This document shows positions 17,855 through 26,644 of a DNA stretch of 64,000 bases, one piece after another. The notes under the pieces are model-generated. The model made no database searches, was not told the origin of the DNA, and saw only the letters and a program-made list of their open reading frames with translations. The position numbers and the translations under genes were made by a program. How positions within the stretch are numbered: position 1 is the stretch's first letter; every line of letters begins with the position of its first letter. The stretch lies in contig NZ_MSXW01000011.1 of assembly GCF_001945445.1 (NCBI RefSeq), positions 62,001-126,000 on the forward strand. Reading direction: 5' to 3'. Origin of the DNA: Pseudomonas sp. PA27(2017). GTDB lineage: Bacteria > Pseudomonadota > Gammaproteobacteria > Pseudomonadales > Pseudomonadaceae.

Positions 17855-18874
17855 ATGAAAGACCGCAAACCTGAAAATCGTTGTCTCCAGCTGGATCGTC
17901 GCCAGTTGCTGAAGTGGCTGGGCGTGACGGGAAGCGCGCTGACGCTCGGCAGCCTGCTTCCTGCAGGCGCGTTCGCCGATGACGAGGAAATTCGTATCGG
18001 TTACTGGCCCATCGTCGGCGGTCTTCCGCTGTATGTCGGCCTGGAACAGGGCTTCTTCAAGGACGCTGGGCTGAACGTCAAAGGCGTCAAGTTCTCCAGC
18101 CCGCAGCAAATCGTCGAAGGCATGATCACCGGTCGCATTCACGGTTGCGCCAACGGCACAGCGACCGGCGCGCTCGGCCTCGGCGCGATCACCATGCCGG
18201 GGCTGTTCAAGATCATCTGCTCCAACCCGTCGAACCACCGCCTGGTTCTGGATGAGTTTCTGGTGCCGCTCAACAGCACCGCGCAAAGCATCGGCGATCT
18301 GCAAGGCAAGAAGATCGCCTGCGGCCCCGGCATCCAGAACGTCACCATGGCCAAGATCATTCTGGAGAAAAATGGCTTCTCCGACCCGTCGGTCATCGAA
18401 CTCCCCGTCGGCCAGCACGCACCAGCCCTGGCGGCCGGCCAGATCGACGGGGTCTACACCCTGGAGCCGACCGGCACCGTGGGGCGCATGAAGAACCTGT
18501 CGCGCACCCTGGAAACCGGCGTCATCTCCAAGTACGTGCTCGGCAATGCCGATGCGCCCTGGTTCGGTGGTGCGGCGGCGCTGAACAGCAGCTTCATCGA
18601 GCGCAAACCGGAGCAGGCGAAGGCCTTCATCGCCGCCTACCAGAAGGCCGTGGAATTCATCGCCGTGCAGCCGGAGCAGGCACGCAAGAACATCGTCGGC
18701 TACACCAGCATCGAAGCGGATCTGGTCAACGAGGTGCCACTGCCGGGCTTCGTCATGTACTCCGAACTGCAAGGCGACAACCTGCAGTGGTTCCAGAAGT
18801 TCTATGACGTGTTCACCGAGCGGAACATCTTCAGCAAACCGATCGACGTGGCTGCGCTGATCTATCAGGGCTGA
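17855..18874 (+). CDS. NMT1/SsuA-type ABC substrate-binding protein with Tat-like signal
   Basis: A 339-residue periplasmic binding protein of the NMT1/THI5-like family (used for sulfonates, nitrate, taurine and pyrimidine precursors). The N-terminus carries DRRQLLKWLGVTGSALTLG, a twin-arginine signal, with cleavage near AGAFADD. The mature part has IRIGYWPIVGGLPLYVGLEQ and KGVKFSSPQQIVEGMITGRI, the usual ligand-domain pattern. The ATG at 17855 gives the signal peptide at the right place. About 200 bases separate it from the amidohydrolase, so it may have its own promoter, but it is on the same strand and in the same functional block. Confidence 0.87.
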   Translation: MKDRKPENRCLQLDRRQLLKWLGVTGSALTLGSLLPAGAFADDEEIRIGYWPIVGGLPLYVGLEQGFFKDAGLNVKGVKFSSPQQIVEGMITGRIHGCANGTATGALGLGAITMPGLFKIICSNPSNHRLVLDEFLVPLNSTAQSIGDLQGKKIACGPGIQNVTMAKIILEKNGFSDPSVIELPVGQHAPALAAGQIDGVYTLEPTGTVGRMKNLSRTLETGVISKYVLGNADAPWFGGAAALNSSFIERKPEQAKAFIAAYQKAVEFIAVQPEQARKNIVGYTSIEADLVNEVPLPGFVMYSELQGDNLQWFQKFYDVFTERNIFSKPIDVAALIYQG

Positions 18875-18885
18875 GGAGAATCGCC

Positions 18886-19650
18886 ATGACATCACCCTGG
18901 TCCTCGCGCCTGCTGCCGCTGATCGGCCCGCTGCTGCTATTCGCGTTATGGCAGCTGGCCGTCAGCGCACAGTGGCTGAATCCGGTGCTGCTGCCCTCGC
19001 CGCTCGAAACCCTGGGTTTCATGTTCCAGTCGTTCAGCGAATCGTCCATGCGCACCGACATTGCCTCGACCCTTTACCGCACGTTGGCCGCGTTCGCCTT
19101 CGCGGCTGCGGTGGGCGTGCCCCTGGGGGTCATTCTGGGCAGCAGCGAAAAGGTCTACCGCAGCCTTGAGTTCCTGATCGACTTCTTTCGCTCGACGCCC
19201 TCCTCGGCGCTGATCCCGCTGTTCATGCTGATCTTCGGCATCAGCGATGCGAACAAGATCGCCATCGCCGCCTTCGCCGCCGTGCTGGTGATTCTGTTCA
19301 ACAGCGCCTACGGCGTGATGAACGCCAAGAAAACCCGGCTGATGGCCGCCAAGGTGATGGGCATTTCGCGCTGGCACATTTTCAAGGACATCCTGTTGAT
19401 GGAAAGCCTCGCGCAGACCTTCGTCGGCTTGCGTACCGGGGTGTCCATCGCCCTGGTCATCGTGATCGTCGCGGAAATGTTCATCGGCTCGGAGAACGGC
19501 CTGGGCCACCGGATCATCGATGCCCAGCAGGTCTTCAACATCAAGGACATGTACGCCTCGATCCTGATCACCGGCGCCCTGGGCTATCTGCTCAACCTGG
19601 CGTTCCTGCTCATCGAGAAAAAAACCGTCCACTGGAGTAGCCAGGCATGA
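18886..19650 (+). CDS. SsuC/TauC-type ABC transporter permease
   Basis: A 254-residue inner-membrane permease. Six hydrophobic segments and the EAA loop (SRWHIFKDILLMESLAQTFV, around residue 160-180) place it in the BPD_transp_1 family together with SsuC, TauC and ThiX. GAGGAG lies before the ATG and only 11 bases separate it from the binding-protein gene. The next gene's start overlaps its stop (ATGA). Confidence 0.92.
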   Translation: MTSPWSSRLLPLIGPLLLFALWQLAVSAQWLNPVLLPSPLETLGFMFQSFSESSMRTDIASTLYRTLAAFAFAAAVGVPLGVILGSSEKVYRSLEFLIDFFRSTPSSALIPLFMLIFGISDANKIAIAAFAAVLVILFNSAYGVMNAKKTRLMAAKVMGISRWHIFKDILLMESLAQTFVGLRTGVSIALVIVIVAEMFIGSENGLGHRIIDAQQVFNIKDMYASILITGALGYLLNLAFLLIEKKTVHWSSQA

Positions 19651-20468
19651 CGCACGCGCTTTCCCTCGCCCACACTCTTGCCACCTCACCGGCACCCGGC
19701 AGCACACCGCGCGCCGATACCCATGTCACCATTCGCGGCCTGAGCAAGGCCTTTGCCGGCCAGCCGTTGTACACCGACCTGAACCTCGACCTGCCGCGCG
19801 GCAAGATCGTCTCGACCTTCGGGCCCAACGGCTGCGGCAAGTCGACCCTGATGAACATGATCGCCGGGCTGCTGCCGATGGACAAAGGCGAGATTCTGTT
19901 CGATGGCAAGACGCTCGCCCAGACCACGATCGGCTACGTGTTCCAAAACTATCGCGATGCGTTGTTCCCGTGGATGAGTGCCCGCGCCAATATCGCCTAT
20001 CCGCTGGTTCGCCAGGGCATGAGCAAGGCGGATGTGAACGCACGCGTCGAGGAACTCACGCAGATGTTCGATATCCGCTTCGATCTCGACCGTTACCCCT
20101 ACGAGCTTTCCGGCGGCCAGCAGCAGACCGTGTGCATCATGCGGGCACTGGCGCCGCGCCCGGAAGTGATGTTCCTCGACGAGCCGTTTTCCGCGCTGGA
20201 TTTCGAGATGACCTTGTTCATCCGCGACAAATTGCAGGAGGTACAACTGGCGACCGGCGTCACCATGCTGATCGTCTCCCATGATCTGGAAGACGCGGTA
20301 TTTCTGGCCGATGAGATCCTGTTGCTGACCCGACGCCCCACCCGGGTTGCCGAAATCGTCAGGTTCGACCTGCCCCGCCCACGGGGTGCGGAGATCATGA
20401 GCCATCCGGAGTTCGTGCGGGTCAAGGCCCATACCCTGGAGGTGTTCAGGCGGGAAATGGCGCTCTGA
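19647..20468 (+). CDS. SsuB/TauB-type ABC transporter ATP-binding protein
   Basis: A 273-residue ATPase partner of the preceding permease. Walker A GPNGCGKST, the Q-loop (GYVFQNYRDALFPW), signature LSGGQQQTVCIMRAL, Walker B VMFLDEPFSALD and switch His (IVSHDLEDAV) are all intact. A non-conserved N-terminal extension of about 25 residues precedes the ATPase domain. With 17855-18874 and 18886-19650 it forms a complete importer. The ligand is unknown; context suggests a compound related to the amidohydrolase substrate. Confidence 0.93.
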   Translation: MTHALSLAHTLATSPAPGSTPRADTHVTIRGLSKAFAGQPLYTDLNLDLPRGKIVSTFGPNGCGKSTLMNMIAGLLPMDKGEILFDGKTLAQTTIGYVFQNYRDALFPWMSARANIAYPLVRQGMSKADVNARVEELTQMFDIRFDLDRYPYELSGGQQQTVCIMRALAPRPEVMFLDEPFSALDFEMTLFIRDKLQEVQLATGVTMLIVSHDLEDAVFLADEILLLTRRPTRVAEIVRFDLPRPRGAEIMSHPEFVRVKAHTLEVFRREMAL

Positions 20469-20516
20469 GTCTCACCAGTAGCGCACACATTTATGGCAGA
20501 TCCATGAGTTATCGCG

Positions 20517-21212
20517 TTACAGCCCCGCCAGGGCCTGGCGCAGGTTGATCTCGGGCTCGGCCTGATCATCCAGGTCCAGCTGGGCTTCGAGTTCGTCCAG
20601 GTGTTCGAGCATCACCGCAGCAGCCTGCGCATGGTCGCCCTTCTCCAGCGCGGTGATGATCTGCTGGTGTTCGTCCGAGGCGCAGGACGGCACGTCATTG
20701 CGCTGGTAAAGGGCGACGATCAGTGAGCTGCGCACCATCAGGTTGGCGAGGATCTCGCTGAGCACCGAGTTGCCGCTGATCTCGCCGAGCATCAGGTGAA
20801 ACTCGCTCAGCTCGCGAACGATGGCGCGCCGATCGGTAGCACTGGTGGCCTTGCGCTCGTTGCTCATGTGAGTAGCCACCCGCTGACGCTGCTTGTGCAT
20901 GATCGCCGGCGTGATGCTTTCGACGATGGCCCGCTCGATGGCGCGCCTCGCCGCGAATATCTCCCGCGCCTCCTTGGCGCTGGGCTGAGCGACCATGGCG
21001 CCGCGGTTCGGCTCGATGGTCACGACCCGCTGCAAGGCCAAACGTTGCAGCGCCGCCTGAACATGATTGCGATTGGCCTGCAGGGTCTCGACGATCTGCG
21101 CTTCGATCAGGCGCGTTCCGGGTGGCAAGCGATGCTGAGCGATAGCCTTGAACAACACATCGACGATGCGCTGCACTTCAGCTTGCTTGCTGGTGACGGT
21201 CTTCGCTGCCAT
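20517..21212 (-). CDS. GntR-family regulator (FadR/FCD type)
   Basis: A 231-residue regulator with an N-terminal winged helix (LIEAQIVETLQANRNHVQAA) and an all-helical FCD ligand domain with metal-binding-type His residues (ELSEFHLMLGEISGN, ASDEHQQIITALEKGD, MLEHLDELEAQ). FCD regulators usually sense an organic acid or ring-cleavage product of the pathway they control. The start at 21212 has AGAGG five bases upstream; a frame six codons longer exists. It is convergent with the ABC/amidohydrolase locus and is its most likely regulator. Confidence 0.88.
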   Translation of the reverse strand: MAAKTVTSKQAEVQRIVDVLFKAIAQHRLPPGTRLIEAQIVETLQANRNHVQAALQRLALQRVVTIEPNRGAMVAQPSAKEAREIFAARRAIERAIVESITPAIMHKQRQRVATHMSNERKATSATDRRAIVRELSEFHLMLGEISGNSVLSEILANLMVRSSLIVALYQRNDVPSCASDEHQQIITALEKGDHAQAAAVMLEHLDELEAQLDLDDQAEPEINLRQALAGL

Positions 21213-21518
21213 CTGGTCCTCTGATCCCACGTCGACGCGCCAAGATGGCCCGCCACGAACGCTTGCACCGGCGCATTATCCGTCAGCCACGTGAGTCGGG
21301 TAAACATGCTTCGCTAGCGCTATGCCAATGCGCGTCCAGCGAACGGGGCTGGGCAGTTTCGACGAACACCTGTGCAGCAAACAGCGCGAGATATCAGATG
21401 CTGCTAGCCATAACCAACCGCCTTGCTATCGAAGTGAAAGCCCTGATGACGCCCTGCGCTGCCACGAAGGCAACGCAGTTACCCATGGCCGCACCACGGG
21501 CCGCTCAGGTTGCGGTGA
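21213..21518. other. intergenic region upstream of the GntR gene
   Basis: About 300 bases between the GntR start and the TauE/SafE stop, both on the minus strand. It should hold the GntR promoter. Two GCTAGC hexamers are present (21313-21318 and 21404-21409), the same core as in the palindromes at 11810-11840, which may be coincidence. No convincing gene or terminator seen. Confidence 0.4.
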
Positions 21519-22304
21519 TCAGAACGCCAGCTTGAAGCCGATCACCATCAGCATGATCGCCAGGAACGGGCGCAGCACGTTGTCCGATACACGCCCGGAC
21601 AGGTGGCTGCCGAAGAAAATGCCCGGCAGCGAGCCCAGCAGCAGGTAGCCCAGCACGCCCCAGTCCAGATTGCCGAGCCCGGCATGGCCAAGGCCCGCCA
21701 CCAGGGTCAGCGGCACGGCGTGGGCGATTTCGGTGCCCACCAGGCGGCGCGTGGGCATCAGCGGATAGAGCAGGAACAGCGCCACGGTGCCCAGGGCGCC
21801 GGCGCCAATGGAAGTCAGGGTGACCATGAAGCCGAGCACCAGGCCGACCACGACCGTCAACGCGTTGAGCCGCCCCGGGCTGAAGTGAAAGCCATCGCCG
21901 GCATGGCGGCTGGCGAAGGCGAACAGCTGTTTTTTGAACAGGATCGCCGTGGCCGTGAGCAGCAGCACGATACCCAGAGAATGCTTGATCAAGGCGTTGG
22001 TGGCATGCTGATCGCCCGGCAGCAGAGTCAGCGCCAGCAGCGTCAACAAGGCTGCCGGCACGCTGCCCGCCGCCAACCAGGCGGTCACCGACCAGTCGAT
22101 ATTGCGATTGCGCTGGTGGACGAAAACCCCACCAGCCTTGGTGATCGCCGCATACAGCAGGTCGGTGCCGACCGCCGCTGCCGGGTTGATGCCGAACCAC
22201 AGCAGAATGGGCGTCATCAGCGAGCCGCCGCCCACGCCCGTCATGCCCACGATAAAGCCTACTACCAGCCCCGCGATGACGAAGCCCAAGCCACCAAAAT
22301 CCAT
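21519..22304 (-). CDS. TauE/SafE-family membrane permease
   Basis: A 261-residue polytopic inner-membrane protein with about seven to eight hydrophobic segments. The N-terminal GFIVGMTGVGGGSLMTPILL is the family hallmark, repeated in part later as GFMVTLTSIGAGALGTVALF, reflecting the internal duplication of these proteins. Members export or import sulfite, sulfoacetate and other anions; the substrate here is unknown. No obvious partner gene is adjacent. Confidence 0.88.
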   Translation of the reverse strand: MDFGGLGFVIAGLVVGFIVGMTGVGGGSLMTPILLWFGINPAAAVGTDLLYAAITKAGGVFVHQRNRNIDWSVTAWLAAGSVPAALLTLLALTLLPGDQHATNALIKHSLGIVLLLTATAILFKKQLFAFASRHAGDGFHFSPGRLNALTVVVGLVLGFMVTLTSIGAGALGTVALFLLYPLMPTRRLVGTEIAHAVPLTLVAGLGHAGLGNLDWGVLGYLLLGSLPGIFFGSHLSGRVSDNVLRPFLAIMLMVIGFKLAF

Positions 22305-22693
22305 ACCTGCCCCAATTGCCGTCGTCGGCTCATTTGTCAGGCGCGCAGGATAACTACTTGAACATAAAGGACATATACCGAGTAAGCATTTGCTTATAAC
22401 AGTTATATAGATTCAGGCTTGCGAGCCTCGATACGCCATATGGATCAGCGGAAACGGTCGGCCTTGTCCGTCCCACTCACTACGCCCGGTGTCCTGAGAC
22501 CCGGACTGGCTATAGAAACCGTGGGCGGCCGATGAACCTGCTCTCACGTCGTCATCGGCAGGCGCGGCGGGTACTCGTCGGCACGCTGGGCCAAGGGACG
22601 TGAGCTCATCACGAGCTTGAATGTAAAGCTTACTTGACCAAGCGAGCGCACCGTCATAATGTAAAGCACACTTTCCATTTCCGGTGCAGCGCC
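22305..22693. other. divergent promoter region, TauE/SafE and membrane protein/Xre pair
   Basis: On the TauE side, a perfect palindrome TAAGCATTTGCTTA (22383-22396) lies in an AT-rich patch about 80 bases before the start. On the other side, two identical 10-mers AATGTAAAGC (22620-22629 and 22658-22667) flank a TTGACC box (22634-22639); the second overlaps CATAAT (22655-22660). The 15-bp spacer is short for a sigma-70 promoter. No gene longer than about 25 codons is supported between them. Confidence 0.55.
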
Positions 22694-23071
22694 ATGACCG
22701 ACTCCAAACGTTTCGCTATCCACTTCTGCCTGGCGATAACCGCCTATATCACAGCCGTGGCCGTCAGCAGCCTGACCCAGGCGCTCTTACCCGAGGGGAT
22801 CTTGCGGACGCTGTGTGCACTGATCCCCATCGTACCGATGATCGTCGTGGCGATTACCGTGATTCGCCAGATCCGTCAGCTCGACGAACTGGCCCGGACG
22901 ATTCACCTGGAGGCCCTGGCGCTGGCGTTCGTCGGCACGGCACTGATCACCTTCAGCTATGGCTTTCTGGAAACCGCCGGTTTTCCGCGCCTGTCGATGT
23001 TCTTCGTGTGGCCACTGCTCGCCGCCCTGTGGGGCTTTGGCGCGTGGCTGGGCTGGAGGCGTTACCGGTGA
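22694..23071 (+). CDS. small four-helix membrane protein of unknown function
   Basis: A 125-residue protein with four hydrophobic segments (for example FAIHFCLAITAYITAVAV and TLCALIPIVPMIVVAITVI) separated by a charged RQIRQLDELARTIHLEA loop. The ATG at 22694 is preferred over the longer frame at 22634 because the extension is basic and overlaps the promoter. Its stop overlaps the GTG start of the Xre gene (GTGA). Small membrane proteins paired with YozG-like Xre regulators are common, but their function is not established. Confidence 0.75.
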   Translation: MTDSKRFAIHFCLAITAYITAVAVSSLTQALLPEGILRTLCALIPIVPMIVVAITVIRQIRQLDELARTIHLEALALAFVGTALITFSYGFLETAGFPRLSMFFVWPLLAALWGFGAWLGWRRYR

Positions 23072-23265
23072 TCAACCAGGTGCGCGAGTTGCGCAATGGC
23101 CAGGGTTGGTCCCAGGCGGAGCTGGGTGAACGCCTGGGCGTCTCCCGGCAGACGGTGAATGCCATCGAAACCGGCCGCTACGACCCCAGCCTGCCGTTGG
23201 CCTTCAAGATCGCTCGGCTGTTCGAACGCCCTATCGAAGCCATCTTCCAGGCGCCCGACGCATGA
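23068..23265 (+). CDS. small Xre-family transcriptional regulator
   Basis: A 65-residue protein that is essentially a single HTH_3 domain: VRELRNGQGWSQAELGERLG followed by VSRQTVNAIETGRYDPSL. It uses a GTG start overlapping the stop of the membrane-protein gene, and its own stop overlaps the ATG of zapE (ATGA), so three genes in a row are coupled. Direct repeats in front of the membrane-protein gene are a possible autoregulatory operator. Confidence 0.88.
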   Translation: MINQVRELRNGQGWSQAELGERLGVSRQTVNAIETGRYDPSLPLAFKIARLFERPIEAIFQAPDA

Positions 23266-24377
23266 ACATCCACACCCGCACGCCGCTCGAGGCGTACCGC
23301 TTGGCCGTCGAACAGCAGGGCTTCGTCAGTGATGCCGCCCAGCAGCACGCGGCCGAACAATTGCAGCGCTGCTACGAAGCCCTGCAGCGCGGTGACTTGC
23401 CCCAGGGCGTCTATCTCTGGGGGCCGGTGGGGCGTGGCAAGACCTGGCTGATGGACAGTTTCCATGGGGCGCTGCAGGTGCCCGCCCGGCGCCAGCACTT
23501 CCATCACTTCATGGGCTGGGTGCACCGCCGCCTGTTCGAGCTGACCGGCACCGCCGAGCCCCTGCAGGTGCTGGCCCGGGAACTGGCGGCGGAGATTCGC
23601 GTGCTGTGCTTCGACGAGCTGTTCGTCAGCGATATCGGCGACGCCATGCTGCTCGGGCGGCTGTTTCGTTCGCTGTTCGACGAGGGCGTGGTGCTGGTCG
23701 CCACCTCCAACCAGCCGCCGGAGCAGTTGTACGCCGGCGGCCATAACCGCGAGCGCTTCCTGCCCGCCATCGACGCCCTGCTGCAGCACATGCAGGTGGT
23801 GGCGGTGGACGGCAGCCAGGATCATCGCCAGCACCCCGGCCAAGGGCACCAGCGCTATTGGCTGCGCCAGGCCGGCCAGCCGAGCGCCCTGCCCGGGCTG
23901 CTGGCAGCACTGCGCCAGGGCGAGCCGGTCAGCCACGAGCCGCTGCAGGTCGGCCATCGTCGGATCACCGTGCACGACCACAGCGAACGGGTGCTGCACG
24001 GCGGGTTCGACCAGCTTTGCGAGCAACCGCTGGCGACCGGGGACTTCATTCTGCTCTGTGACCGTTTCAAGGCCATCGTGCTGGGCGATGTACCGGCCCT
24101 CAGCGCGCAGCAGCGCCCGGCAAGGATTGCCCGCGGCACCGAAGACGCCGCTGAACGGGTGGAAGCCGGCGACCGCCAGCTGCCAGCGCTGTCGATTCAC
24201 GATAATGCGGTGCGGCGCTTCATCGCCCTGGTGGACGAGTGCTACGACCGTCGCGTGCCGCTGTACGTGGAAGCCGCCGTGCCGCTGGAGGCGCTGTATA
24301 CCGAAGGCTATCTGGCCTTCGCCTTCCGACGCACCCTGAGCCGCTTGCAGGAAATGCAACTGGAGCGTTTCGGCTGA
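23262..24377 (+). CDS. zapE: AFG1-like ATPase, ZapE type
   Basis: A 371-residue AFG1/ZapE-family P-loop ATPase. Walker A is GPVGRGKT (54-61) and Walker B LCFDEL (Asp118, Glu119), followed by sensor-1 VLVATSNQPPEQLY. In E. coli, ZapE acts on the Z-ring during division; yeast relatives act in mitochondrial protein quality control. The 371-residue length is typical. Being coupled to the Xre gene by ATGA is unusual for zapE, which often stands alone, so this may be a paralogue rather than the housekeeping copy. Confidence 0.87.
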   Translation: MNIHTRTPLEAYRLAVEQQGFVSDAAQQHAAEQLQRCYEALQRGDLPQGVYLWGPVGRGKTWLMDSFHGALQVPARRQHFHHFMGWVHRRLFELTGTAEPLQVLARELAAEIRVLCFDELFVSDIGDAMLLGRLFRSLFDEGVVLVATSNQPPEQLYAGGHNRERFLPAIDALLQHMQVVAVDGSQDHRQHPGQGHQRYWLRQAGQPSALPGLLAALRQGEPVSHEPLQVGHRRITVHDHSERVLHGGFDQLCEQPLATGDFILLCDRFKAIVLGDVPALSAQQRPARIARGTEDAAERVEAGDRQLPALSIHDNAVRRFIALVDECYDRRVPLYVEAAVPLEALYTEGYLAFAFRRTLSRLQEMQLERFG

Positions 24378-24401
24378 AAGCCTGTGCGGTCAGATAGGTA
24401 G

Positions 24402-24428
24402 CCTGGGTTGAGCGAAACGATACCCAGG
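24402..24428. repeat. REP-like imperfect palindrome between convergent genes
   Basis: CCTGGGT (24402-24408) and ACCCAGG (24422-24428) form a 7-bp hairpin with a loop containing GAGCGAAACGAT. The sequence resembles the GGGTATCGCTTCGCTCAACCC repeats scattered in many Pseudomonas genomes. It lies between the convergent zapE and patatin genes and could act as a shared 3' hairpin. The repeat identity is from memory of the type, not from a search. Confidence 0.5.
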
Positions 24429-24437
24429 TTCGACGGC

Positions 24438-25622
24438 TCACCCCGTAGCAGCAGGCACCAGACCGAGAAACGCCTGGATCTGCGCTTTCTTGGCGATGGC
24501 GTCCTGGTAGCCCAGTTCGATCAGTTCGCTGCAGTAACCCGGCTCGAACAGCAGGTAGCTGAGCACCCCGCCGCCGCCATCGCGGGTCGCGCCGGGGCCG
24601 CGCAGGAACAGGCGCAGCGCCGCCGGCATTTCGCGGCGGTGACGCGCGGCGATCACGTCCAGCGGCTGGCTCGGCGAGATCACCAGCACTTCCACCGGGG
24701 TGAGCCCGTAGGTGCGACTGCGCTGCTCGGCGGGCACCAGGCGGCCCAGCTGGTTGAGGCGTTCGAGCAATTCGATGTCGCTTTCCACGTTATCGATGAA
24801 GGTGCTGTTGAGCATATGCCCGGCAATCTGCGCCAGGCTCGGCTGCACGCCGCCCGGTACCGGCGCCGGTGCACCGCCGGCCTGGTTGCCGACCGGGTTG
24901 CCGCTTACGCCCACCACCAGCACCTTGGTCGCGCCCAGGTGCAGAGCCGGGCTGATCGGCGCCATCTGCCGCACGGCGCCGTCGCCAAAGTATTCGCGGT
25001 TGATCTTCACCGGTTCGAAGATCAGCGGAATCGCCGTGCTGGCCAGCAGGTGCGGCAACGCCAGGCGCGTTGGCACGCCGACCCGACGATGGCGGAACCA
25101 GGGATCGATGGCTGCGCGGCCCTGATAGAAGGTCACCGCCTGGGCCGACTCGTAACCGAACGCGGTCACCGCCACGGCGCGCAACTGGCGATGGCGAACC
25201 GCAGCGGCGATGCCGGAGAAATCCAGTTCCCGTTCGAGCAGCTTGGCCAGCGGCGAGCTGTCGAGCAGCGCCACCGGCACCTGCTTGCCGAGGCCGAGCA
25301 TGCTGTGGCCGATGAAGCGGCTGGCCTGACGCAGCACGCCGGGCCAGTCGCTGCGGTACACCTGATCGGTATGAAAGCTGCGCCACACGCTGCTCAGGCG
25401 CTTGACCGCCTCGCGAAAGTGCAGCGCCCCGCAGGCCAGGCTGACGGCGTTGATGGCCCCCGCCGAGGTGCCGACGATGACCGGAAAGGGATTGTGCGAC
25501 GACTCCTCGGGCAGTAGCTCGGCGATCGCCGACAACACACCGACCTGGTAGGCGGCCCGTGCGCCACCGCCGGAAAGGATGAGCCCGGTGGTAGCCGGGT
25601 TGCCGCTAGCGTCCTGCTTCAT
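24438..25622 (-). CDS. patatin-like phospholipase
   Basis: A 394-residue patatin-family lipid hydrolase. The oxyanion loop GGGARAA (18-24), the nucleophile elbow GTSAG (51-55, Ser53) and the catalytic Asp of DGA (214-216) are all present, making the Ser-Asp dyad complete. There is no signal peptide, so it is probably cytoplasmic. The ATG at 25622 places the GGG loop at the usual distance; the frame continues upstream into the acyltransferase gene without family similarity. It follows the acyltransferase gene by 23 bases, which suggests co-transcription of two lipid enzymes. Confidence 0.9.
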   Translation of the reverse strand: MKQDASGNPATTGLILSGGGARAAYQVGVLSAIAELLPEESSHNPFPVIVGTSAGAINAVSLACGALHFREAVKRLSSVWRSFHTDQVYRSDWPGVLRQASRFIGHSMLGLGKQVPVALLDSSPLAKLLERELDFSGIAAAVRHRQLRAVAVTAFGYESAQAVTFYQGRAAIDPWFRHRRVGVPTRLALPHLLASTAIPLIFEPVKINREYFGDGAVRQMAPISPALHLGATKVLVVGVSGNPVGNQAGGAPAPVPGGVQPSLAQIAGHMLNSTFIDNVESDIELLERLNQLGRLVPAEQRSRTYGLTPVEVLVISPSQPLDVIAARHRREMPAALRLFLRGPGATRDGGGGVLSYLLFEPGYCSELIELGYQDAIAKKAQIQAFLGLVPAATG

Positions 25623-25645
25623 TGCGTCGATTCCGGTTCGGGTGG

Positions 25646-26566
25646 TCAGTAGAGCTTGGGCTCGCCTTCTGGACGGGTCTTGAAGCGCCGATGCGCCCAC
25701 AGATACTGCTCGGGGCACGTGACGATCGCCTGTTCGACCCACTGGTTGACGCGCAGGCAATCGGCCTCTTCGTTCTCACCGGGGAAATCGGTCAGCGGCG
25801 GGTGGATGGTCAAACGATAGCCGCCGCCATCAGGCAGACGCATCTGGGTGAACGGCAACACGATGGCGCGGCCGAGGCGCGCGAACTTGGTGGTGGCCGT
25901 GACGGTCGCCGCCTGGATGCCGAACAGCGGCGCGAACAGGCTCTGCTTACGGCCATAATCCTGATCGGGTGCGTACCAGATCGCTCTGCCGGCGCGCAGT
26001 ACCTTGATCATCGCCCGCACATCCTCGCGTTCGATGGCGGTGGCGTCCAGGTTATGGCGTTCGCGGCCGCGGCGCTGCACGAAATCGAACACCGGGTTGC
26101 CGTGCTCACGGTACATGCCGTCGATGGTGTGCACCTGGCCGAGCAAGGCGGCGCCGATTTCCAGGGTGGTGAAGTGCACGGCCATGAGAATCACGCCCTG
26201 CCCTTGTGCCTGGGCCTGCTGCAGGTGCTCGATGCCCTCGATGTGGGCCAGGCGCGCCAGCTTGTGGCGCGGCCACCACCAGCTCATGGCCATCTCGAAG
26301 AAGGCGATGCCGGTGGAAGCGAAATTCTCCTTGAGCAGACACTCGCGCTTGTCTGCCGGCATGTGCGGGAAGCACAGTTCCAGGTTGCGCGTGGCGATGC
26401 GCCGACGCGAGCCTGCCGTGTGATACATCAGCCAGCCCAGGCCACGGCCCAGGCGCAGCAGCGCGCCGTAGGGCAGTTGCACGGTCAGCCACAGCAGGCC
26501 GAGCCCGGCCCACAGCGGCCAGAACCGCGGGTGAAGGAAGGTGCGACGAAAGACGGGACGATCCAT
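25646..26566 (-). CDS. LpxL/HtrB-family acyltransferase
   Basis: A 306-residue enzyme of the lipid A lauroyl/myristoyl acyltransferase family. It has an N-terminal membrane anchor (FWPLWAGLGLLWLTVQLPYG) and the catalytic HX4E motif HFTTLE (His131, Glu136), followed by MYREHGNPVFDFVQRRG and WYAPDQDYG, typical of LpxL/LpxM. It probably transfers a secondary acyl chain to lipid A at the inner membrane. Pseudomonas has several paralogues, so a precise name is not justified. It is upstream of the patatin gene on the same strand. Confidence 0.9.
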   Translation of the reverse strand: MDRPVFRRTFLHPRFWPLWAGLGLLWLTVQLPYGALLRLGRGLGWLMYHTAGSRRRIATRNLELCFPHMPADKRECLLKENFASTGIAFFEMAMSWWWPRHKLARLAHIEGIEHLQQAQAQGQGVILMAVHFTTLEIGAALLGQVHTIDGMYREHGNPVFDFVQRRGRERHNLDATAIEREDVRAMIKVLRAGRAIWYAPDQDYGRKQSLFAPLFGIQAATVTATTKFARLGRAIVLPFTQMRLPDGGGYRLTIHPPLTDFPGENEEADCLRVNQWVEQAIVTCPEQYLWAHRRFKTRPEGEPKLY

Positions 26567-26644
26567 TGACGATCCAGGATGGCGTTCAAAGCCGCCTAGT
26601 CTACCAGCACGTTCGCCGCTCTCGGGAGTGAGGCGCCAGGACGC

